Positions 58,256 to 64,000 of a stretch of 64,000 nucleotides of DNA are shown here, piece after piece (the first letter of the stretch is position 1; each line of letters opens with the position of its first letter). Below the pieces are notes generated by a model that was given only the letters and a program-made list of their open reading frames with translations, ran no database searches and had not been told where the DNA came from. The position numbers and the translations under genes were made by a program. The stretch is from Bacillota bacterium (GTDB taxonomy: Bacteria > Bacillota > Clostridia > Oscillospirales > Ruminococcaceae). The stretch is taken from positions 51,005-115,004 of the forward strand of contig JAEWLW010000067.1 of the NCBI GenBank assembly GCA_023457355.1. Reading direction: 5' to 3'.

Positions 58256-58332
58256 GGCGGCTTAGCTCAGTTGGCTAGAGCATTCGGTTCATACCCGAAG
58301 TGTCATAGGTTCAAATCCTATAGCCGCTACCA
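58256..58332 (+). tRNA. tRNA-Met (CAU), elongator type
   Basis: A 77-base cloverleaf with encoded CCA. The loop TTCATAC gives anticodon CAU. The acceptor is fully paired with a G-U first pair, unlike the C1xA72 initiator at 6966. A tRNA-Ile whose C34 is modified to lysidine is the only other reading, and the body resembles elongator Met more. Confidence 0.92.
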
Positions 58333-58338
58333 ATTTAT

Positions 58339-58366
58339 AAAAGCCCTTAGCCATTAGGGGCTTTTA
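58339..58366 (+). terminator. Hairpin between the two tRNA genes
   Basis: AAAAGCCCTTA, loop, TAGGGGCTTTT. It may be a partial terminator or a processing signal, as tRNA-Glu starts seven bases later. Confidence 0.5.
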
Positions 58367-58373
58367 TAAATCT

Positions 58374-58449
58374 GGCCCGTTGGTCAAGCGGCCTAAGACA
58401 CCGCCCTTTCACGGCGGTAACACGGGTTCGAATCCCGTACGGGTCACCA
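58374..58449 (+). tRNA. tRNA-Glu (UUC)
   Basis: A 76-base cloverleaf with encoded CCA. The loop CTTTCAC gives anticodon UUC; the T arm reads CGGGTTCGAATCCCG. It is a substrate of the MnmA thiolase encoded at 13154. Confidence 0.95.
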
Positions 58450-58452
58450 GAA

Positions 58453-58506
58453 GATAACCGCAGAATTTGGCTTAAATAAGCTGATTTCTGCGGTTATCTG
58501 TCTTTT
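58453..58506 (+). terminator. Terminator after tRNA-Glu
   Basis: GATAACCGCAGAA (58453-58465) pairs perfectly with TTCTGCGGTTATC (58486-58498), followed by TGTCTTTT. Confidence 0.8.
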
Positions 58507-58593
58507 ATGAACTGCTGGCCCTTTTTGCCGTTTGGGTTAACACAAGGCGGCTGAAAGGCCTGATGGTATGAACAAGCAAAAGCACTAAATTCC

Positions 58594-58622
58594 TTGTAAT
58601 ATTTTTACATTTGAAGTATAAT
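58594..58622 (+). promoter_or_regulatory. Promoter of the DegV gene
   Basis: TTGTAA, 17 bases, a perfect TATAAT. Confidence 0.6.
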
Positions 58623-58702
58623 CGGATAAAAGACCGACAAAGTGACGCTGTTTGGGGCCGAAAAAGGCAGGAATTTTTGACAGAATGCGGAGGATGATCA
58701 AT

Positions 58703-59575
58703 ATGATATGCCAGGTTGTGGATTCTTCCGGGGGGTTGCCGCGCGATTTTATTCAAACGTACGCTATCAGCGAGGTGCCTTTTTATTTTAGATTTGATTC
58801 ACCCGGTTACTTTCGTGAAAATGTTGACGGAGACTTGACAGCGTTCTACCGGCATATGACCGAATACCCCAATATTCTGCCAAAAACGTCCGCGCCCAAT
58901 ATCAACGACTGGCTGACTGTTTTTGAAGCACAGTACGCCAAAGGGGTTAAAGAATATATTGTATCGACAATTTCCGCCAAGTTATCATCCAGCTTTCAGA
59001 CGGCTGTTTTAGCTAAAAACCTCTTTATGGAAAAAAACCAGGATGCAAAGGTTGAGGTGATCGATTCCAATACCTGCGCCTGCGGACAGGCTGCGTTGGA
59101 GATTGCAATTTCCAGGATGATTGAGAACGGTGAGAATTTCCAACAGGTTGTCGCGCGTGCTAAAGAGCTGGTAACACAAGTCAATACGCTTTTTGTTGTA
59201 AATAGCCTTAAATATATGGCTGCGGGGGGCAGAATTGGCGGTGCGGCTGCTTTTGTCGGCAAGCTTGTGCAGATTAAGCCGGTTTGCGAATTTGTCGAGG
59301 GGGTTGTTCGCCCGATAAAGGCGGCCATCGGGAGAAAAAATTCGCTCAAAGCTATGATTGATATAGCCGTCACCCGTATCACAGATATTAATAAGATGAT
59401 TATTACGCTTCAAAATGCTGAATTTCAGGATGACGCGGACTATGCAATCGGCTATTTGAAAAAGGAAACCGGATTTTCCGGTACAATTTATACTAGCGAA
59501 CTGGGGATTATTGTCGGGGCACATTCGGGCCCCGGGGCCATTGGTATTGGCTTTCTCCCGGATCCGTTAGCCTGA
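58703..59575 (+). CDS. DegV family fatty-acid-binding protein
   Basis: A 290-residue protein of the FakB/DegV fold that binds fatty acids for phosphorylation by FakA. Landmarks: VVDSSGGLP at 5-13, the Thr-Ser pair in LPKTSAPNINDW near 60, STISAKLSSSFQTA near 91 and GGRIGGAAAFVGKLVQIKPV near 175 with the phosphate-binding Arg. ATG 58703 is nine bases after GGAGG; two earlier ATGs in frame are worse placed. It is the last clear chromosomal gene before the phage module. Confidence 0.88.
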   Translation: MICQVVDSSGGLPRDFIQTYAISEVPFYFRFDSPGYFRENVDGDLTAFYRHMTEYPNILPKTSAPNINDWLTVFEAQYAKGVKEYIVSTISAKLSSSFQTAVLAKNLFMEKNQDAKVEVIDSNTCACGQAALEIAISRMIENGENFQQVVARAKELVTQVNTLFVVNSLKYMAAGGRIGGAAAFVGKLVQIKPVCEFVEGVVRPIKAAIGRKNSLKAMIDIAVTRITDINKMIITLQNAEFQDDADYAIGYLKKETGFSGTIYTSELGIIVGAHSGPGAIGIGFLPDPLA

Positions 59576-59616
59576 AAGCATTTTCAGGGGAATTTATGAT
59601 GCAGCATGATACTGTT

Positions 59617-59662
59617 AAAACCGGTGCGGCCTTGACTGGGCTGTACCGGTTTTTGCTTTTTT
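59617..59662 (+). terminator. Terminator of the DegV gene
   Basis: AAAACCGGT (59617-59625) pairs with ACCGGTTTT (59645-59653), followed by TGCTTTTTT. Confidence 0.75.
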
Positions 59663-59678
59663 AGCTGTCGGCTGTAAT

Positions 59679-59698
59679 TCGCCATAGAAAGCCACTGT
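59679..59698 (+). repeat. 20-bp direct repeat, copy a
   Basis: TCGCCATAGAAAGCCACTGT occurs identically at 59891-59910, 212 bp away. Similarity extends weakly on both sides. No gene lies between the copies. Confidence 0.6.
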
Positions 59699-59720
59699 GA
59701 ATCTGTGCTAAAGTCTGGAT

Positions 59721-59798
59721 ATAAAAGTGCGGTAAGCATCAGGAAGTTCCCAGCACAAAGGGAGAAGGCTTTTTGTATGCACCGCACTTTTATTTTTA
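59721..59798 (+). terminator. Long-stem hairpin with T tail upstream of the phage module
   Basis: ATAAAAGTGCGGT (59721-59733) pairs perfectly with ACCGCACTTTTAT (59781-59793) around a 47-base loop that includes AGCAT/ATGC pairing, then TTTTT. It lies between the two copies of the 20-bp repeat. It could be a terminator or part of an RNA. Confidence 0.45.
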
Positions 59799-59890
59799 AC
59801 GATGATGCCGCAGGATAAAACGACCTTCTGCCAACGAATTCAAAGCGCTGATCAACCTGTTTATGGCCTGTATTTGAATATCTGGACAAC

Positions 59891-59910
59891 TCGCCATAGA
59901 AAGCCACTGT
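59891..59910 (+). repeat. 20-bp direct repeat, copy b
   Basis: Second copy of TCGCCATAGAAAGCCACTGT. Downstream, CTTTTCCC and GGGAAAAG (near 59963-59986) form a stem within an ACGG/CCGT-closed, T-tailed hairpin (about 59956-60000). The region 59663-60049 holds no recognisable gene. Confidence 0.6.
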
Positions 59911-60049
59911 CAAAGTGTAGTAATGTGTAGCTGTAAGAAAGCGGCAAAGACGGACTCTTTTCCCAAGCCGGCGGGAAAAGGCGCATCTGGGCCGTTTTTA
60001 CTTGCACAAAACTGCTGCCTTAAAACGGCGGAAATAAGGGGGAATCAGT

Positions 60050-60439
60050 TTGTCGGTACTTAAAACCTACGGCAAAGCGCTATCGGGTCTAAAGCCCAGT
60101 TTAACCTACCGCCTTATTAACGAAAGGCTGGAGGGTAAAGCTGACGGCAAGAACGCCGTGAGTCAGGCCATCGACCTGATGATTAATACCGAGCGGTGGC
60201 GCCATTTAATCTATTCGGGGGACTACGGCATGGAACTGGAGGAACTGTTCGGCAAGTCGCGCGGTTATCTGGAGGCGGACATGGAACGGCGCTTCTCCGA
60301 AGCCTTGGCCGAGGACGACCGGATTGAGGGCATCCAGGATTTCATCGTGACCTTCTCGGAGGACGAGGCCAATATTTCGTTCACGGTAATTACGGCCTTC
60401 GGCAACGTCACGGTGGAAAGGAGTGTTACGGTTGGCTGA
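60050..60439 (+). CDS. Phage baseplate protein, XkdS/DUF2634-like
   Basis: A 129-residue protein starting at TTG 60050, six bases after AAGGGGGAA. The body (TYRLINERLEGKADGKNAVSQAIDLMINTERWRHLIYSGDYGMELEELFGK near 20-70, then IEGIQDFIVTFSEDEANISFTVITAFGNVTVERSV) fits the gp25-like wedge proteins of contractile tails. It is the first gene of the module. In PBSX-like clusters this gene follows tail tube, tape measure and LysM genes, none of which is present upstream here. Confidence 0.7.
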   Translation: MSVLKTYGKALSGLKPSLTYRLINERLEGKADGKNAVSQAIDLMINTERWRHLIYSGDYGMELEELFGKSRGYLEADMERRFSEALAEDDRIEGIQDFIVTFSEDEANISFTVITAFGNVTVERSVTVG

Positions 60440-61511
60440 AAGCTTTGAATTTGATGCGATTCTGCAAGCCATGCTCTCCCGGGTGCCGGACGACATTGAC
60501 AAGCGCGAGGGTAGCATCATTTACGACGCGTTGGCGCCGACAGCTTACGCGCTGGCGGGGCAGAACTTTATGCTTGGATATTTGACCGACCTGTTGTTTG
60601 GAGACACGGCGACAGGCGAATGGCTCGACCGCGTTGTTGGAGACTTTGGTCTGATGCGCGAGGCAGCGACTTATGCCACCCGGCAGATCGACTGCACCGA
60701 CAGCGCGGACGCAGCCTTCGCGGTGCCTATCGGCGCGCGGTTTGCCATTCAGGAGCTGACTTTTACCGTTACCGAAGAGATCGTCCCCGGCAGCTACAAG
60801 GCCAGCTGCGAGCAGGCGGGTACGCAGGGTAATTGCTATTCGGGCGCGATTTTGCCGCTGGATAACATCCAGAGGCTGGGGGCGGCGGTACTGGCCGCCG
60901 AACCGCTGATTGTCGCACGGGATGAGGAAACCGACGATGACCTGCGGGCGCGGTTCTACCGCTCGGTGCGGCAGACACCGTTCGGCGGCAACAAGGCCGA
61001 TTACCGCGAGAAGACGCTGGCTATCAACGGCGTCGGGGCGTGTGTCGTCTTCGGCGCGGCGGATAGCATGGGCGCGGGCAATGTTGGCCTCATGATCGGT
61101 GACGAAAACGGCAACCGCGCAAGCGAAACGCTGGTGAACGAAGTGCAGGCGCTGTACGGCGCGGCGGGCGATGGGCTGGCTCCCATTGGGCACACCGTCA
61201 CGGTGGCGACCTGCGCCGATCTGACCGTGGATGTCGCGGCGTCGCTGGTGCTGAAATCGGGTGCCGGCATGGCGGTGATACAGCCGCTGGTCGAGGCAGC
61301 GATCACCGGCTACATCGAGAACATCGCGTTTGACGCGGGTGTCGTGTTCTACGCCAAGCTGGTGGCTGCTATTCTGGGCGCGCACGATGCGATTCTGGAC
61401 GTTGACAGCGTGACATTGAACGGCGCTTCGGCGAATATTGTGTTGGAGAAGTCCTTTACAAATTATCAGGTACCGGTAGTCGGGGCCATCACCGTCACGG
61501 AGGTGGGCTGA
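60432..61511 (+). CDS. Baseplate J-like protein (XkdT-like)
   Basis: A 359-residue baseplate wedge protein. It begins ESFEFDAILQAMLSRVPDDIDKREGSIIYDALAP, the standard opening of this family, with TGEWLDRVVGDFGLMREAAT near 58 and EETDDDLRARFYRSVRQTPFGGNKADYREKTLAINGVGAC near 163-203. The start is put at TTG 60432, eight bases after AAGGAG; it overlaps the previous gene by eight bases. The frame's GTG at 60423 sits in the ribosome site. Confidence 0.85.
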   Translation: MAESFEFDAILQAMLSRVPDDIDKREGSIIYDALAPTAYALAGQNFMLGYLTDLLFGDTATGEWLDRVVGDFGLMREAATYATRQIDCTDSADAAFAVPIGARFAIQELTFTVTEEIVPGSYKASCEQAGTQGNCYSGAILPLDNIQRLGAAVLAAEPLIVARDEETDDDLRARFYRSVRQTPFGGNKADYREKTLAINGVGACVVFGAADSMGAGNVGLMIGDENGNRASETLVNEVQALYGAAGDGLAPIGHTVTVATCADLTVDVAASLVLKSGAGMAVIQPLVEAAITGYIENIAFDAGVVFYAKLVAAILGAHDAILDVDSVTLNGASANIVLEKSFTNYQVPVVGAITVTEVG

Positions 61512-62074
61512 TGTTTTACGATACACCCGCCAATTTTTTAGCCCGCCTGCCGGAACGCCTGCAAGGTGTGACGGAATTTGCGGCGCTGGCCGGGGCGGTG
61601 AATCCGGCGCTGGACGCCACAAACGCGGCGATCGGTACGATGGTTGTAAACGCGGCCATCTCAACGGCCAACGCCGCCGGGCTCTCCCGCTGGGAGGCGG
61701 TTCTGGGCGTTTCAACGCCGCTTTCTGGTACGCTGAAGTCCCGGCGCGAGGCGCTCAAGGCACGCCTGATGACCAAGCCGCCGATCAATCTTGAGACGCT
61801 GCGGAGTATCATTGAGACCTACATGGGCGTACCGGTGGAGATCGGGCTTGCCTATTCGGTTGTGTCGGTGGTGTACCGCGGCACGGCAAGGATCGCGGAT
61901 CTGCGGCCACTGTACGCGACGCTTTACGAGACGGTCCCGGCCAGCCTGCTGGTTCAGATTGCGTATAAATATCTGATCTGGTACGAGCTGGATGCACAGG
62001 GGTTGGATTTTGACGCGTTGGATCCGCGCGGATTTGACTGGAACACATTAGAAAGAGGGGAATGGATTGGCTGA
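61511..62074 (+). CDS. Phage tail protein, YmfQ/DUF2313-like (XkdU-like)
   Basis: A 187-residue protein with SRWEAVLGV near 59, KSRREALKARLMTKPPINLETLRSIIETYMG near 77-107 and a C-terminal LYATLYETVPASLLVQIAYKYLIWYELD. This matches the protein that links baseplate J to the tail fibre. Its ATG overlaps the stop of the previous gene by one base. Confidence 0.75.
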   Translation: MFYDTPANFLARLPERLQGVTEFAALAGAVNPALDATNAAIGTMVVNAAISTANAAGLSRWEAVLGVSTPLSGTLKSRREALKARLMTKPPINLETLRSIIETYMGVPVEIGLAYSVVSVVYRGTARIADLRPLYATLYETVPASLLVQIAYKYLIWYELDAQGLDFDALDPRGFDWNTLERGEWIG

Positions 62075-62483
62075 TTTTATCACACAGTTTGCGGCGGATG
62101 AGGGCGTCAGTCGCGACAATTTTAATAGCAGAATCGCGGAGGCCAACACAGCGTTAACCAACGTGCAGGATGCGGCTGCAACAGCACAGGGCACCGCCAA
62201 TACCGCCGTAACCGATGCAGCCGCTGCGCAAGCGGCGGCGGACGATGCCGCTGATGCTGCTGCTGCGGCACAGACCACGGCCAACGGCAAGGCGAACGCC
62301 TCGCACACACACGCGGCCAGCCAGGTGACGGCGGGCACACTGGCCGGGCAGGTGCTGGCGAATGCGAGCGCACAGGCGGCGTTAGGCACCGCGCAGGTGC
62401 GCAACATCTACGCGGGCACCGGCGCGATGACGGCAGGCAGCACGGCGCTGACAACCGGCCACATCTACCTGCAATATGAATAG
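62067..62483 (+). CDS. Short tail-fibre or collar-like protein
   Basis: A 138-residue protein starting at TTG 62067, overlapping the previous gene by eight bases. A long Ala-rich helical stretch with regular Asp/Thr (about 35-75) is followed by ANASHTHAASQVTAGTLAGQV, a motif typical of phage tail-fibre shafts, and a short C-terminal GTGAMTAGSTALTTGHIYLQYE. Probably a fibre adaptor. Confidence 0.6.
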   Translation: MADFITQFAADEGVSRDNFNSRIAEANTALTNVQDAAATAQGTANTAVTDAAAAQAAADDAADAAAAAQTTANGKANASHTHAASQVTAGTLAGQVLANASAQAALGTAQVRNIYAGTGAMTAGSTALTTGHIYLQYE

Positions 62484-62494
62484 GCGGTGACGGC

Positions 62495-63397
62495 ATGGCT
62501 AAGACGATTTATATCGGTGTGGGCGGCAAGGCTCGCAAGGCTAAAAACGTATTTGTCGGCGTTAGCGGCAAGGCCCGCAAGGTCAAAAAGGCGTGGGTCG
62601 GCGTAGGCGGCGTGGCGCGGCTGTGCTATTGCGCTTTTGAGGTACCAACATTCACAGGCAGCTACACCATTTCAGGCAATGAGGCGCAAGGCATTATGTA
62701 TCTCAAAAGCAGTGGCACGCTGACTATTAATGGCGATGGAAATTACGATGTTTTTGCCGTGGGCGGGGGAGGAAGCGGCTGCGGCTACAGTAATGAAGAT
62801 ATGGGCGCAGGCGGTGCAGGGTCAGGATATACTGCGACCTTATTGTCTGTAACTCTTGCGACTGGGACGTCGCTCACTGTGACGATAGGTGCCGGGGCCA
62901 CCGGCAACAGCGGCGGAACAACAGGGTATGGAAAACCGGGCGGCACGACGATAATGGGTACATTGCTGACCGCTGCGGGTGGTAAAGGCGGTGGGATTGC
63001 CGCAGATGGCAGCGTATCGACTAAAGGCGTAAGAGACGGTGGCGCAGGTGGCTCAGGAGGTGGCGGTAACAATACAGGCATCGGTTGCACCGGTGGTTCC
63101 AACGGCTCGAACGGAAACGGCAACGGTTCCAGTTATGGTAACTATGTCAGCTATGGCGGCGCGGGGCAGGGCATTACCACGCGTGCTTTTGGTGAAATCT
63201 CCAACACACTGTATGCTGGCGGTGGTGGCGGCGGTGGCAGTTCAGGTGGCGCAGGTGGCAGTGGCGGCGGAGGTACTGGCAATGGCGGAGCGGGAACGGC
63301 TAATACGGGCGGAGGCGGAGGCGGCGCCGGTCGCGATGGTTCTGCTGGTAGTGGAAAAGGCGGTTCCGGCCTTGTGATAATCAGATGGGGGTATTAA
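62495..63397 (+). CDS. Glycine-rich phage tail-fibre protein
   Basis: A 300-residue protein. The first 45 residues are three tandem units like IYIGVGGKARKAK, a repeat used as a phage fibre attachment module. A beta stretch follows to about 85, then a domain of more than 200 residues dominated by Gly runs (VGGGGSG, GGAGGSGGGG, YAGGGGGGGSS), ending SGLVIIRWGY, a common C-terminus of such proteins. Polyglycine sandwich tips of this kind bind host receptors in other phages. A ribosome site TAGGCGGTGACGGC is weak; the ATG at 62495 is 12 bases after the previous stop. Confidence 0.75.
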   Translation: MAKTIYIGVGGKARKAKNVFVGVSGKARKVKKAWVGVGGVARLCYCAFEVPTFTGSYTISGNEAQGIMYLKSSGTLTINGDGNYDVFAVGGGGSGCGYSNEDMGAGGAGSGYTATLLSVTLATGTSLTVTIGAGATGNSGGTTGYGKPGGTTIMGTLLTAAGGKGGGIAADGSVSTKGVRDGGAGGSGGGGNNTGIGCTGGSNGSNGNGNGSSYGNYVSYGGAGQGITTRAFGEISNTLYAGGGGGGGSSGGAGGSGGGGTGNGGAGTANTGGGGGGAGRDGSAGSGKGGSGLVIIRWGY

Positions 63398-63399
63398 GA

Positions 63400-64000
63400 A
63401 TGAAACAGGCGATCATAACCCTTGCCGAAGGCTCGATGACCGGCGGCAAGGTCAGCAATATCATCGAGATCACACAGGAGGCGGCACTGGGCTTTGTGCT
63501 GCCGGATAACACGCTGATGTGGGACTGCGGGCAATACCCGGTCGTCATCGGCGACGACTGGAACGACGGCGTGTTCACGCGGGAGGACGCACCGTTGACG
63601 CCGGTGCCCACCGTGGAGCAACAACTGAACGCGCTGAAATCGCTTGTAGCGGGGCCGGAACCCGTCACGCTGGCGGACTACAAGACCGCCAAGATTGCTG
63701 CCAGCAAAACGCAGCTTGCTGAGCACCTTGAGGCCCACCCGCTTACATACACCGACGGCAAGCAGTACAGCGTCACCGCAGAAAAGCAAAGCCTGCTAAC
63801 CTCGGCGCTGGCACGATATCAGATTGCGACCGCCGCCGGGGTGGAAACAACGTTGAAATGGAACGCCACCGGCGAGGAATGCACCGAATGGGCTTATGCC
63901 GATCTGGCGGCGCTGGCGCTGGCCATCGCGGCTTATGTGGAGCCGCTTGTGGCACAGCAGCAGGCCGTTGAAGTGGCGATCAACGCCTGCACCACCATCG
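63400..64000 (+). CDS. DUF4376-like phage protein, 3' end cut by window edge
   Basis: An open frame from ATG 63400 to the last base, at least 200 residues: MKQAIITLAEGSMTGGKVSN at the start, VLPDNTLMWDCGQYPVVIGDDWNDGVF near 40-66, then a helical domain with YTDGKQYSVTAEKQSLLTSALARYQ near 121 and TLKWNATGEECTEWAYADLAALALAIAAYVEPLVAQQQAVE near 153-193. The last part fits the DUF4376 type found after tail fibres, often with chaperone or tail assembly roles. It begins three bases after the fibre gene stop. Confidence 0.65.
   Translation, partial: MKQAIITLAEGSMTGGKVSNIIEITQEAALGFVLPDNTLMWDCGQYPVVIGDDWNDGVFTREDAPLTPVPTVEQQLNALKSLVAGPEPVTLADYKTAKIAASKTQLAEHLEAHPLTYTDGKQYSVTAEKQSLLTSALARYQIATAAGVETTLKWNATGEECTEWAYADLAALALAIAAYVEPLVAQQQAVEVAINACTTI

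Noticed and set aside
59679..59910. The two 20-bp repeats as attL and attR of an integrated element
   Set aside because: Only 192 bp without a gene lies between them, too little for an integrated element. They are kept as an open observation rather than called attachment sites.
62785..63123. Proline-rich minus frame opposite the glycine-rich fibre
   Set aside because: Pro runs are the antisense of Gly codons. There is no start context.
60050..64000. Diversity-generating retroelement acting on the tail fibre
   Set aside because: No reverse transcriptase and no template/variable repeat pair are visible in the window. Sequence beyond 64000 would be needed.

Overview
The window looks like chromosomal DNA from an anaerobic, endospore-forming member of the Clostridia, probably an Oscillospiraceae/Ruminococcaceae-type gut bacterium. 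This is inferred from the spoVAC-spoVAD-spoVAE operon, two T-box riboswitches, strong AGGAGG-type ribosome binding sites, GC-rich third codon positions, GTP-type PEP carboxykinase with a biotin-dependent decarboxylase, and a Firmicutes-style rpmG-secE-nusG-rplKAJL order. No 16S gene is present, so the taxon is not proven.

Layout. 1-6.7 kb: a flavin-type envelope locus with a repeat lipoprotein cut by the window edge, an ApbE lipoprotein, a two-component system, and a divergent FMN-binding lipoprotein with four repeats, only one of which keeps the flavinylation motif. 6.9-9.1 kb: initiator tRNA-Met and the spoVA operon. 9.1-12.4 kb (minus): two tandem nitrilase-fold proteins lacking the catalytic Cys, tadA, and a CPBP protease. 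12.4-15 kb: a candidate pseudoknotted RNA, an Rrf2 regulator, mnmA and tcdA. 15-21.5 kb: three M20 peptidases with an AbgT-type transporter, then a NERD-like membrane protein. 22.2-25.5 kb (minus): a TrpXYZ-like ABC importer behind a T-box reading UGG. 25.5-34 kb (minus): typA, pckG with a possible 43-residue membrane peptide, tsaD, rimI, polA. 34.3-36.4 kb: dusB and a convergent DegT-type aminotransferase. 36.8-40.4 kb: rpmG-secE-nusG-rplK-rplA and rplJ-rplL with leaders. 40.6-48.9 kb: zapA, dut, a DUF4321-like protein, maf, mreB, mreC, mreD, mrdA, a MinD-like ATPase and mgsA, the cell-shape cluster. 48.9-52.4 kb: T-box, hisS, aspS. 52.6-57.3 kb: a frameshifted DUF2500-like gene, then (minus) a biotin carrier, an OadG-like subunit and oadA, and hflX. 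57.6-59.6 kb: a DUF1638 protein, tRNA-Met, tRNA-Glu, a DegV protein. 60-64 kb: the distal baseplate and tail-fibre module of a contractile-tail prophage or phage-tail-like particle, open at the window end.

The most unusual signal is a family of non-coding elements of about 320-490 bp (2527-2971, 21578-21900, 53122-53613; a degenerate part at 2375-2500). They share short inverted ends, near TCAGYYTGTCAA, and internal palindromes. Each copy sits between two copies of a stem-loop specific to that locus, as if a terminator hairpin had been duplicated by insertion. The second notable signal is the structured RNA candidate at 12440-12600, with its own promoter and a 7-bp pseudoknot helix. All assignments come from reading sequence and motifs by eye; no database search was run.
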